Assembly (NCBI GenBank): GCA_902805475.1
Contig: CADCSX010000007.1
Coordinates: 744,001 to 808,000 of the forward strand
Direction of reading: 5' to 3'
Origin: Entonaema liquescens
Taxonomy: Eukaryota; Ascomycota; Sordariomycetes; Xylariales; Xylariaceae
Length of the DNA stretch: 64,000 bases
The position numbers and the translations under genes were made by a program. This document shows positions 33,353 through 45,089 of the stretch, piece by piece; the first letter of the stretch is position 1, and each line of letters begins with the position of its first letter. The notes under the pieces were generated by a model, which did no database searches, was not told where the DNA came from, and saw only the letters and a list, made by a program, of their open reading frames with translations.

Positions 33353-36158
33353 AGTTGGGAAATATTGTCAACCTTCTAGAAAGTCGTGATTTTGGGTGTC
33401 AGATAGTAGTTTGATAATGGTGCTACTACCTGGTTCGTATCTCAACTCCATAGAAGAATGCCATATTCTTATACTTACCAAGGTAGTTGGCTCCCTCCCG
33501 TTCTTTATCACTCATTTTCAGATCGACGAATACATTTCCCGTAGCCTGCATTCAACTACGCTGTCATGAGAAAGTGCTACAAAGTACATTGAATTACAAC
33601 CCCCGTGTAGAGTAGCATTGCCGTACAGAAGAGGATCACGGGCGCGGGGTTATAAGTCTTCTAGTGGTGCGACATGGCACAGCCCCATGGGCGGACTAGA
33701 TGCGACCAATATGGATTGTTGGAAATATATGCACTCCCTTACAGTCAAACCGAACTATTCCTGGCATATAGAGAGTGACCACGTATAACCGCATACCCTT
33801 AAAGTCTATGGGATCTTAGACGAGCTCGATAATGAGCAGCAACGAATAACATGAACAGCTTAAACTCTAAAGGTTAGATCATGCTTCGATTATCGTCCTA
33901 TATCTTAGGGCGGCTAATTTTCAAACTCTGTGATCCTTTTGAGAAAGAATCAAGGAACCGTAAGGACGAGAAAAAGGCCGCAGTATCAGAGACATGTTGG
34001 TTGTGTACAACCAATCAGAAGATATTCCATCAGACTGGCTGTTGATATGATTGGCTGATGCAATGCCAGGGTGTATAGTATCCCTTACTCCTACTGGTCA
34101 ACTCTTAACGAAGGCCGAGGTGGTCTAAGCACGATATCTGGAGCATGACATCCCGCCGAACTTATCCTTAGTATCCCCTTGACGATTTAAGGTCTCGTGG
34201 AGGGTCTCCTATATTATTTATAGGGATTGTAGTACGACTTATAACATGCCAGAGGCCTGAAAAGGAGTTCATACTAGGATGATCCGTTGCATCGAAGCTC
34301 AGCGTATACCTAAATAGGTGTTACCTTCGGCGCTTAGCAAACACCACTAGGAAGGCCGGGTTTTTCAGCTCGGCCCGTGTCGCGAAGCACAGCGTTTTAC
34401 CCGAAGCAACTCCTTACGAACGCTTATGAGGTATTTCACATGATATCTTTTAGTGAAGGCGATCTTAGCACCTGGAATAGCATTACAAGTCGGACTATAG
34501 CTAGAGGTTCTTTGCTTTCTTTATCGTACTGACTCACGACCTTGATGACCAAGGAAGATCCAGTCCATGTAAGGCTACCTCTTAGGGAACGTCAGTCCAG
34601 ATAACTTACTACTCCGGGCCGTGGAGGTAGTTGCCGTCGGCATTTAGTGCTGTTTCAACCATGCTTATCACTAGATTCCTAGGACTCGTTCTAGTATCGA
34701 GGCCCGTACTAGGCTAGCCTCATGCATAATAGTCAGGCTATTCACATCCCGTCGAATGAGTCCAGTGGTAGCTTTCACGTCGACAGAGTAAAGTTCACCC
34801 GAGCGGTAAGGAGATCTACACTGCTCGTCGACCATCTCACGGACCATTGTATGTAATTTTGTCCACCATCGTTCGGTTTGGGCATAACGGCTGCTACATG
34901 TAAGCATGCAAGTGGTCTTCAATTTCTATTACTGTGACATGGGTAAGTAGTTACTAACCCACGATTGAGCTTGGGGTGTCCCCGGAAGACCTGCTTTTTG
35001 GTAGTTTACTAGTAATCCTTAGCCTTTAGGCACAAGACGAAAGGGTGTGGAAAGGCGGTCAGGGTTCTCAATGCTACATTCTCGCCAACTCCGAATATAC
35101 TCCAGCAGTTAGAAGTCTATGGTTTGCCCGTGAGTCTGCCTATCACTTTTGCGCGGCCTCCGCGGTTAGTATTAATATATTCCTTCATTTGCTTTGTATC
35201 AGACTCACAGCCTTGAAGATACACGTGAATAGCAATGCCACTATAAAATACGACGCTCTCTTTCTGAATATCACAGTTGGAAGGTTACGTTACCTACTAA
35301 CGTTAGCAAATTCCAGCCTATCACTCCTTGCATATTGCTACTTGGTTACTTGATTGTAACAAAAGATCAGCACACGGACAAAGTTTTCACCTTCCCCTAC
35401 TCCCCATAACTATCGATGTAGAGGTCTCCTTTTCGCCGAGGAAAAGGAGAGAGGGAACTATTGATATTAGCTGCGTAGAAACCCGTGCCGCAGTAGCGTC
35501 GCTATATATCGGCCTTATAACCGTTCCTGGAGTACACGGGTTCCCAAACGCCGTGTTACTGCTGCAGGATAGTAAGACTGTGAACATACCTTTATCCAAA
35601 TTGCTACCCTGCGGAGTGTTTTACTGGCAATGCTATGGATCTTCAAAGACCACTTGGTCTAAGGGATTCGAGATCACCTTCCGTGACCTTTTACTGAGTC
35701 GTTCTGATTTCAGGGGCTATTAAAAGCAATCAGCTGAACTAGCTACTCATCATACCGTTACAACTTGAAATACTCCCCAAGAACCAAATATACGAGATGG
35801 GGGTAAAGAAGCCGGCTTATCCCCGCAGAATTATATGTCTATTCTGAGGCCTCCCTGTTTCTATTGTTTCTACTTTCCACACCGATGTTTTCCTGCTCTC
35901 TGATTTTGGGAATTTACTTTTCGTACTATGCTTTGCTTCCTCTCCTTAGTAATGACCTTGGATCTGTGTACTTGCTAGTCGCTTGCCGTCGAAAACGGCG
36001 TGATCGTGTCATGCATTTGCTCTAGCCCTTCCCCGACTTCTATACTATAACGTTTTAACTTTCTAACTCCGACTAGAGAAGCCTGAGTCTGGCAAAACAA
36101 TCTTATTTTGCTAGATATCGGAGGCGTTAACGCTTGACAAGGTGCTCCGTGTATTAGT
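33353..36158. other. Gene-poor region of 2.8 kb
   Basis: Only short, unsupported open frames occur; the longest is about 130 codons at 35328-35723 and lacks an ATG start. A perfect inverted repeat lies at 33997-34014. TGTTGGAAAT at 33718-33727 resembles an LTR 5' end, but no matching end was found. Decayed mobile DNA is possible. Confidence 0.35.
33997..34014. repeat. Inverted repeat TTGGTTGT-GT-ACAACCAA
   Basis: Perfect 8-bp arms with a 2-nt centre in gene-free DNA. Confidence 0.8.
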
Positions 36159-36866
36159 TTAAAATTTTAAAACAGAAACTTTCAACCACCTTTCCAGTTC
36201 ATTCGTCCAACCCAGTCGTTCATCGCCTAATGCCAATCCCAACCCGTGAGGACCGTCGGGAAGGACAAGAAGTTCAAAGGGTCTTTCGTACTTAGCCATC
36301 GCCACAGCGAACCCCAACGTATTCTGCACCGGCACTACGTCGTCATTCGAAGTATGAAATAGGAACGTTGGCGGCGTGTTCCCATCTACGCGCTTCTCGG
36401 CGGACATGGCATTCTCGACGTCACTACCGGCCCCGCACCCGTCGCCGATTAGGTTGCGCCGAGAGCCCTCGTGGGTGGTCCCCGCCGCCATGCTGATAAC
36501 TGGATAAGCAAGGATTGCAAAATCCAGAGCCGCATCGGGATTCGTCACGGTCACAGCTGCGAGGTGTCCACCGGCACTAAATCCCCATACCCCCAGTCTG
36601 TCAACTCGTCCCGAGGCCCGGATCTGCCGCACCGCCTCAAGCGCCTCGCGCTGCGGGGCCGGGAAGATGGGCGCTGGATGTGACGGGCCGGCGGTCGTAT
36701 AGGAGAGTACCCACGCATCTAACTGGTGGTCATTGAGCCATCGTGCTGGGTCTATTCCCTCCTTTTCCATGGAAATAAACTCGTACCCGCCGCCTGGGAG
36801 TACGAGAACCCCTGTGCGGCTAGGGTTCGATGCGGGGTAGAAATCGAGCTTCAATTCTGGAGCCAT
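36159..36866 (-). CDS. Alpha/beta-hydrolase, BD-FAE/acetylxylan-esterase-like
   Basis: This is a single-exon, 235-aa esterase-type hydrolase. The oxyanion region is LPGGGYEFIS, the nucleophile motif GFSAGGH (Ser97), the acid in TSNDDVVPV (Asp175/176) and the base in PDGPHG (His207). No signal peptide is visible, so it is probably intracellular. The compact size and PGGGY/GFSAGG pattern match the BD-FAE/xylan-esterase-like group rather than lipases. Substrate is unknown. The triad looks complete. Confidence 0.87.
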   Translation of the reverse strand: MAPELKLDFYPASNPSRTGVLVLPGGGYEFISMEKEGIDPARWLNDHQLDAWVLSYTTAGPSHPAPIFPAPQREALEAVRQIRASGRVDRLGVWGFSAGGHLAAVTVTNPDAALDFAILAYPVISMAAGTTHEGSRRNLIGDGCGAGSDVENAMSAEKRVDGNTPPTFLFHTSNDDVVPVQNTLGFAVAMAKYERPFELLVLPDGPHGLGLALGDERLGWTNELERWLKVSVLKF

Positions 36867-38019
36867 ATCGATTAAGATGACGAAGTTAGTGAATAGAAGA
36901 AAGACAATTAGGCCAGAAGTTCTGGGCTGTAGCTTAGAAAGTTATTATAAAATGAGAAGAAGAAAATGCCGCTAATTTCGTGCCATTTAAGGAAATATTG
37001 TGACTGGCTGGCTCCTACTTTCTCTCTTTCTATGCTTTACATACAGAAGCCCCTGATCTTAGTACAGCAGGTAGGGTGATGGATCCAGCTAAATCAAGCC
37101 AGCATTTTATATTTTATTGACGACAGATTGTAACATCGAAGGCCGATATCCTCCTTATTAGATGCAGGTAGGTATATGTATATTATTAAGCTTGAGCAAA
37201 ATCCATAGGCTATCATATAAGTGTGTTAAATGAACATACCTTGGTAGATATCGATTTCCATACGAATGCCGGTTACTTATCCCCCAGCGAAGTGAGTATA
37301 TTAGCTTCTATGGTAGATACTCACCTATAAAATATCTAAGCTTATCGTAAATCCCAATATCAATTGCTGGTTAATAGCAATCTACCTGAATACATACGAC
37401 CCAATGCTAGTAGTGAAGCTTGATAGTGATTATGATAAATCCTATCCAATACTGCGGAATATAGCGACTTTTTATCAGATCCGATCCGATCCGATCAAAA
37501 TATATAGCAAATGTTGTAGTTGCCCAAGCTAGGAACTCTGAGATCAAAATTGGTACAACATTCGAACTCGGTAAAGAACGCCTCACGGACGCGACCTAAT
37601 GAAAAGAGCTGTAGGACTTGCTAAGGCTACACCCCTAGCTGACTTATACCTATGCTTGTTATAGAATCATAGTGTCTCAAACCTCGCCGAGCGGTGACCT
37701 ACGGCGATGTCTCATTTGGTCCGGGTGCGCTGTTAGTTTCGTGGCGGTAACGCATGAATTAGCTAAGAACCAGCCTTCGCATCCTCCATTTAACTCCGTA
37801 GGTAGTAGTCGCGGATGCTGTATCGTCTAATTTAAGATGTCAACTTAGGAGTCTAGTATAAGCTGTGTTGCCTCCTCTGTGAATTACCTACACCTTCCTG
37901 GGATTATACTTGCTATATGCTCCTATTCTCCAAGGTGCAAGTCCTCCTAGGTATATATACCTGGCAGACAATCTGGCCGGAGCAGAAATACTAATGAGAG
38001 CAATCTTACTCTTCCCAGC
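36867..38019. other. Divergent intergenic region
   Basis: It holds the promoters of the esterase (-) and the rhodopsin-domain gene (+). The part near 37,130-37,500 is AT-rich, with a GATCC repeat (37478-37496). No gene is seen. Confidence 0.4.
37478..37496. repeat. (GATCC)3-GATC tandem repeat
   Basis: Three GATCC units and a final GATC in AT-rich DNA. Confidence 0.85.
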
Positions 38020-39598
38020 ATGTTACTCGACCAAATATACCTTCTTCCCCCTGAGGAGCAAGACGCAATCCTTAATGGGCCAGCACTCTCCCCCCCTTCC
38101 GGTGTTGTGCCTAATCTAGAGAGTCCTCCGAACTGTAATTCCACAGCTCTTACTGCAATAACCTTTTTCCTAGTAGTAGGAACAATTGCTATCTCTTTGA
38201 GGTATTATTCTAGAATATTCATTACGCGCAAATTGTTCCTAGAGGACTGTAAGTCTTGTATAACTTACCTACTTTCCCACATAACTAACCAGGACTAGTT
38301 CTCGCGTTGTCAGCATATGTACTTAAATCTCCATCTACCTCTATATCGAGTCCAATAAGGCTAACTACCTATTAGGCTCTATTCGTTACGTCTCAGTGCC
38401 TCAGCTTCCGCCTTATTCACGGTACTGGAATGTTCGTACACCAGTGGGATGTTCGTGTAAGAGACCTATCCGAATATCTTTGGGTGAGTTTTGCTTATGG
38501 CTATACCTTTTTTCAACTCTCAAAACTTGCCTGTCTACGTGAATTTCCACTAAAACAGAATAACCAGGTCATCATGCTTTGCTTTCTATTTTACTCGATC
38601 GTAATAATGAATTTGAAAGCTGCCATACTTCTAGAATGGAAGCGAACATTCGTTCCACCCGGAACTCGTGGTTTCTTCTTCGTAAGTGCTCACAACAACC
38701 TAGTGTTCTTCTGATGGTGTACCCCAAATAAGAAATGAAGTGAAAGCTAAGAGTTTCATTTTTCTCATTAAACCCCAAATACATCATCCCTTGTTATTCA
38801 TATTCAGGTCAAATTCAGACTAATACGGTGATTATAGTGGACCTGCTATGTTTTAATATTTATAAATATTCTATTCTATACGTCTGCGTTCATAGTGGTG
38901 AACCTCTCTTGTACTCCACATAAAAAGATGTGGGATCCAATAGTGCCTGGGAAATGCTTCGACAGAAAAGCTGTAGATGTTTCATCTGCCAGCATCAACC
39001 TCGCTTCACACGCATTTATCTTGATTCTTCCCCATACCGTTATATGGAAACTTAATATGACGACAAGGAGGAAAATCAACGTTTCATTGGTATTCGCAAT
39101 TGGCGTTTTGTAAGCAACTCCTTTAAATCTATTAACCTGTATGCTTATGAAACTTTTATATGCAGGGCTTTTATTTCAGGCCTCTTCCGACTGGTGGCCA
39201 CGGTACAATATTTCCGGACTTTAGACGCTACCTATGCTATATCCCGGATGTCAGTTTGGTGTGGTGCCGAAATGATGCTTGTTCTGTTGGTCTTCTGCGC
39301 ACCTACGTTCCCTAATACTTACCGCGAAATGAAACTTTTACCTAGTATTTTTACATCATGTGCAGAACATTCCAAGTTGCTGGCCAACAGCGACAGCAAA
39401 GATAGGAGGGCCCGTTCGAATTCCATACTACCAAATTTCGACAAATTATTTTATAAGAGGATTGATGACGATGTTATTTCTCCTCAAGATCCGACTTTTC
39501 AGAGATCTCTAGCCTTTAATTCGCCTACACGATACCAGACGCCTCACGATGACCCGCTCCATGTGTCTTTAGAGCTAGATATACTTCGGACCGTCTAA
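38020..39598 (+). CDS. Fungal rhodopsin-domain (PTH11-like) integral membrane protein
   Basis: This is a seven-helix membrane protein of the fungal Rhodopsin domain family, which includes PTH11-like receptors; ligands are unknown. Six exons: 38020-38248, 38299-38318, 38376-38483, 38568-38681, 38838-39109 and 39166-39598, giving 391 aa. Family landmarks appear in order: ISLRYYSRIFITRKLFLED, HQWDVRVRDLSEYLW, NLKAAILLEWKRTFVPPGTR, WTCYVLIFINILFYTS, KMWDPIVPGKCFD, NMTTRRKINVSLVFAIGVL, and SVWCGAEMMLVLLVFCAPTFP. The C-terminal tail is hydrophilic. Exon 2 is only 20 nt. At its left edge the nearer AG (38291-38292) sits four bases from the CTAAC branch and would create TGA, so I used the next AG (38297-38298). 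Confidence 0.82.
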
Positions 39599-42039
39599 GA
39601 GGAGCAGCAATGTAATGAGGGTATATCGAATGAGAACGAATGTAAAGTGTTATGGGCTTGGCGTGCCTTTCAATATCATGGTAGGTATTATGAACTCACG
39701 ATAGTCGGGTCTTAATAACCCATGATGGAGTGGACTATATCGAGGTATAATGGGGTTGTACCTAGCTAGGGGAATACCTGTTAAATGCTAAATATCTGGC
39801 TCATTCTCCTTTCGAACCAAAGCTCAGACTTGTCGCTTCATAATTCTTAGCAACCGAGATCATAAAATTGGACGGCGTACCTATGTCGTTAGGTAAATAC
39901 ACCTAGCCCCCTTTGGGAATGACGGGAAATAAAAAGCTAGGAAAGGGAAAGCTATTGCAGGGGAAAACTCTCCTACCTTGGCTACCTGAGGTAATATGTC
40001 GTTCATAAAGTGCGGCCCCATACTGAAACCGTGATTCCTTGTACCCCTATCAATATAGGTTGGCTTTTAACCGCACTGTCATTTTATGTCGAGCTTACAA
40101 GAGGATTTATATGATGTCTACCTCGGTATTTTATTCGAACCACTGCCAGTGTCTATTTTGCAACGGTTATGAAGCAGCAGAGTATAAACACTCCCTAACT
40201 ATCACAAGAATCTTTCTGACGGAACGCCTTAGTACGCCTGTCTCTAGAGGTAAGGCACATTCAGGCTTTGTGTGATGTTAACCTAGTACCATCTGCCCGT
40301 TCTACTCTTTGTCTTCTTTTCACTTTGAGGACTGCTTCGAACATGTATCTACACGTCTTGTCCCAGTACTTAGTAAGCGTCTGTCTAATTTATATCTCGT
40401 ACTAGAAACCATAGATCTTTAGTCATTGTAGCTGTTCACCCGTCACCGTATAGCGTATAGCAGGGGTAACTCTTTAATATCCATAAGCTTAAGAATTAGG
40501 ATAGGATGTACATCTTGTGAACATTCTGTTTACTGTGATAGTACAGGCCCTTCATGAGAACAAAGTAGGTATTAACACCACTGTGGTGTAATATAAAATG
40601 CTACTGCAGGACGAGTCGCATATCTAGTACCAGTAACCCCCCGAAGAATTTGTGTACAGTACCGAATTATGAGATCTATGGAAAGTACTAAGCCATAGAT
40701 ACATATCGTGAAGGTTCCCTAGGTGATGTACGCAGCTAGTTTAGCTTACTGCTCGAAGGACCTTTCTTTCCCCATTACTACCCCCGTTTTTACCCCCATT
40801 GTGTGTTAACTCACCTATCCTACCTTCCTTAAAATGTTTAAGTCGCAGCTGCAAATTAGCCAATTGATCCCCCTAAGCTAATAGCTTGTCCCTTCTCTCT
40901 TTTCCCTACATCTATGCCATATCTCTTTTTCTTTGCAAGTACGACTTGGTAGGAAACATCGATGCCTATCTACTATCTAGTAGGCATCGCACCTTACCTA
41001 CTTTACATACAAACATCTCCCTCACTTTCTCCTTATCATTACTAAATACTTCATCACTAAATTAGCAATGATATCCATCCATTCCAGAACATCTACCTAA
41101 CCCCAAAGCTCTATGTGCCACAGGTATCAAGATACCAATTATCAAACACTCTCTTTGGTCGTCTGACATCCATCACTCATATCTTTGCCTATCCAATATG
41201 GTATATTGGTTTCCCCATCAACCATCATCATATCAAGTCGAGTCCCGTGATTTGCTATACAAATCAGGTTGAGGGAAGCGCCACAGGAGTTAGTTATTAT
41301 TCCCTTGTCCATCCCTCTTCCCCGATACACGCCTAGGTATGTATTCCTGTCTTGAGTTATTTTCTTCGATTATACTACCTAGCATCTTTAAGTACTGACG
41401 TTACCCTAAGTAGATCCACTATCCGAAACCTACCTAGGTACCTATCTATGTAAGGTTTCCTATCGTGGCACGGGAGTAAGTACATATTTCTCGGTTCTAC
41501 CTGTTTTATTGTGATAGCTCTTTTTTTTTTTTAATCCCCTTGGAAAGAACCATTCCTACTCGTCCATATTTAAAAGGAACTAAAGTTGAGCAAGGAGTGG
41601 CGTCCAGTCTTGATCCCCTTTTTGTCTCCTCTCCGCCTACCTCTTCCTTTTCGTTCCTTTACGATGAATAGTTTCTGGAATTGAAACCTGGAGGCTTACT
41701 TTAAAGTCTGATATCTAATTTGCTTGCAGGTCTTCTTTCTTTTATTTCAACTTGCAGAGAAAGCATCAATCTCTCTGCATACTTTTAGTTAAAGCCCACG
41801 TCATTTCTTAGCAATCCTCCGGGGAGTATCCAAGGCAGGATACCTATTTCAGGTAAGAGAACTACAGATGCATACCCGTATTGACTTCTGTGAATCTTGC
41901 GACCCCCTTCCTCAGGATACCTTTCCCAAATTACAGATCATAAAAGATGCCATATTTTACATATCCCCCATTCCTTTCACTTAATGACTTCGCTGTTACC
42001 ATGTGATATATCTTAATGCTGATGGTTGCTGGTTCAAGG
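39599..42039. other. Gene-poor region upstream of the GNAT gene
   Basis: The left part has no recognisable gene. The right part, from about 40,750, is pyrimidine-rich with poly-T at 41521-41533, as in a long fungal promoter and 5' leader. A TACCTAGGTA palindrome is at 41431-41440. A possible short upstream frame starts at 41664 (ATG AAT AGT TTC TGG AAT TGA). Confidence 0.4.
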
Positions 42040-43790
42040 ATGTCTCCGGCCAAACGACAGACATGGGTCGATGTCTACGATCCAGAGACGGGCCATTATA
42101 AGCCCCAGCTAGTGACAAATGATCAATCATCTGGTCAAGCTCCCGGCGTAAAGTCGCCTGAAAAACTACCAGAGGAGACTATTGATTATAGCGTCAAGTA
42201 CCCGCAAGAGAATGTGCGCGAAGCACCTGACTCCTCAGGGGCTAACAATAGCACTTCGGATGAATCTGCTGCCAGAAACGGGACTCATCACACCAACTAC
42301 TCAACAGTTACCGGCAAAATTGAACCTCAGCCAGTCGCTAGAACTGAATGTAGCCCACCTAAACTTCGAGGGCTATCCCAAAGCCGTTGGGCGCCAAAAG
42401 AGAATATCAATGAAGCGAAAAGTGTTCAACAGTCTACCGCACGTACTAACCCACATGAAAATAAGCACAACTCAAATACAGCTCCGAAGCAGTCGGACAA
42501 CTCAAGCAAAATTGTAGATACTGCCGTGGTGGATGAAGTGCCTCAGATGATCGACACCACTACCCCTGTGGATGTTGTCGAAAGAGACCTACAGCATCAC
42601 GATCATGTGAAGGTGTCAGAAAATACCGAACATGATGCCGTCCCGAAGGACTCTGAGCGTCCGTCGGTAAAGGAGGATGGGCTTCCACCCAGGCGAAAGG
42701 TTTCGTACCTACCGAAGCTTGCTGAGAAGCTTATCAACAAATGGACTCCGGAAACTCCCGAGGTTCTTGTAGACCTCCATCCCAAAGGAGTTGCAAACCC
42801 GGAACGATGTGATGTGGATCCCGAGACCGGCTGTCTCATGGCCCCCGTGGTTACTGCTTCCGAAATATACCGTGCAAGTACGTACACAATTCTTCAGTAT
42901 TGATATCTTATGGCTGTTACTAACTTAATTTAGCCCGAAAGGACATAGGAGAACCCGATGATTTTGCCAACCTTCATGAAAAAGACACAATACCCGTGGA
43001 ACTCGAGCTGAAGAGAGACTATAAAATTGAAGAAGATGCGCCTAGAGAGCGCCTTGAAGTTCCTTTAGTCTATCACGAGAAAGAGTCCAATTTGCGTGAG
43101 ATCAGAGTGCCGTGTCACCTCCGGCCAGCCAAGAGAGACGATATGGCGCAGGTAGCAGCATTGTATAATGAAGAGATGCATCGTAGCTACAAGACCATTG
43201 ACAAGCGACAAGTCGCTGACCACAAGTGGGTTCACATTTATGATGGCTGCTGCACCGAGGGCATGCCTTTCTTCGTTGCTGTCGATGGTTGGTACAATCG
43301 TGCTGCTCAGAACACTGGTCCGGTAGTAGGATTTGCCGTAATGGACGTTGCGGTTAGAGGAATTTTCGGCTCGTACAAGACACATGCGGCGCCTTGTGGT
43401 AAACTTACCGTCATTGTGCATCCCGACTATCGTCGAAAGAACGTATGCTCAGCATTGCTCGACGCAGTTTTCACCTGCTGTTCTACATACTATTCGTCGC
43501 GAGAAGGATATGAATTTGTGAACGAAAACGACGACCATAGATATATGACTCCAGTCTACAATGTTAGACAATGGAATTATATCGATATTGAAGTTGTCAT
43601 CCCAAGTGGTTCTTCGAAGAAGGCGGTTGAGCAGAACGCACGATTCAAATGGATCGCAACATATCTGAGCAGATATTTCGACATGTCGGTTGTTTACCAC
43701 GACGAGAAGCTGTACCGGGATGATCGGTATCATAACCTATGGCTCGACAGGATTACCTTCCGACATCAATGCCGGCTTCGAGGATCTTGA
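42040..43790 (+). CDS. GNAT-domain (N-acetyltransferase-like) protein
   Basis: Exon 1 is 42040-42877, the intron 42878-42933 (GTACGT...CTAAC...TTTAG) and exon 2 42934-43790, giving 564 aa. The N-terminal half is disordered and polar after a conserved-looking start (KRQTWVDVYDPETGHYKP). The C-terminal 250 residues form a GNAT fold: LRPAKRDDMAQVAALYNEEM, GPVVGFAVMDVA, then GKLTVIVHPDYRRKNVCSAL. The acetyl-CoA loop, normally R/Q-x-x-G-x-G/A, reads RRKNVCS, so the first Gly is Asn. An upstream in-frame ATG at 42016 would add eight residues; I prefer 42040 because its product starts MSPAKRQ just before the ordered segment. Substrate is unknown. Confidence 0.78.
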
Positions 43791-45089
43791 AATAAAAGCA
43801 TGCACTTTCCTTCATAACTCAGATATCTACCCCATGGCAGAAGCTGAGGAACCTGCCTTCCTTGCTTTAAGTTTCTCGCATATACAAATAGGGCAAAAGG
43901 AAACAAGCAATAAAATCTGATGAAAAAGAAAAAAAAGGACAAAAAACAGGGAAAAAAGGGGAAAAAAAGAGGCTAGGTAATGTTTAATCTAAATAACCAT
44001 GCGAACTCTGAATCAAGTTCGACTTCATGATTCTATACCAGTTGGTATAGAGACCAATTGGTCAGAGCACAAGTCTCGAGTCAGAGGAATTTTCCGTCTA
44101 GTCGGAGACTTATTCATCGATTTTGATACGTGATTTCTCTTCTTGCGGCGTTGACTTCCGAATCTTGCCGAGGTATGTGCCCATGATATCCACACGACAT
44201 GGACGTCTTAGGGAGAGTGACGAGAGGGGGATGGGTCGATTTCGCGTTGTATTTCCCGTTCTATGATATTCGGGGACGAAAAGTCCTCTCATTTGTGTTT
44301 CAGAATAGAGCCCTGCAAAGGAGTAAGGGGAGAAAAGTTCAAGGGAAAAAAAAAAAAAAAACACCTACACAATCGACTAGGCTAATAAGATTACCTAGCT
44401 AATATTGACCTCGCTAATGTACGTAATTCTATGAGTTTGACTACATATAATCAAATTCGCGTGCTTTCTCTTCATATACCTATCATTCATTGTGTCTTGT
44501 AAGATTCAACACCGGTCTTTCGAAGCTGTGTCAAACCGCGCTTTATTTAGACATTTGTCCAGGCATAATTTTAAGTTGGCCATTTAAGAACTCGGCCTCT
44601 GTACGCTTATAGCCTAAACTTCATAAAAACCATTAACTAGATGTGGAATTCATCTATCTAATTCATAGCTTTAATGCTCAACATACCGAGATATACAAAA
44701 TGCATGAGACCGCCGGTAGAGACGGGCATGAAGACAGAGTCAACAAGAGCGACAAGTAGCACATGATATGCGTCCTATGAATAGGTAGGTACTGTATCTC
44801 CAAGGGAGATAGATGTAAATAGTCCACCCCATCCATCCTTAATATATCGACAAGTACACTACGCAATAATATTCCTCAAAAAAGACAACCAAACAGATAA
44901 ATGCCCACGACGGTAGCAATCAGGGAAACGCCGATAAAAACTCCCATCGAGCCAGCCAAAAGTTTATAAGTGAACTCCGCCAAAAGAAAGCGAATAAGTG
45001 ATAACCAGGCCCGACCTGGTTAGAGCCTCCAACTCCGGCAGTGTAGATAGTTTATGATGCACCGATATACGCCCGTGAAAACAACGCGG
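43791..45089. other. Convergent intergenic region
   Basis: It probably contains the 3' UTRs of the GNAT gene and of the F-box gene. An A-rich stretch occupies 43920-43970 and a poly-A run is near 44346-44361. No gene is seen. Confidence 0.4.

Noticed and set aside
33718..33727. TGTTGGAAAT as the 5' end of a second LTR
   Set aside because: No matching 3' end or flank duplication was found.
35328..35723. 131-codon open frame in the gene-poor region
   Set aside because: It has no ATG start, no family resemblance and no splice context; it is likely a chance frame.
38249..38298. TGA at the exon 1-2 junction of the rhodopsin-domain gene, read as a nonsense mutation
   Set aside because: The AG that makes it is only four bases from the branch point. 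The next AG avoids the stop and the remaining frame is intact, so the gene is not called a pseudogene.
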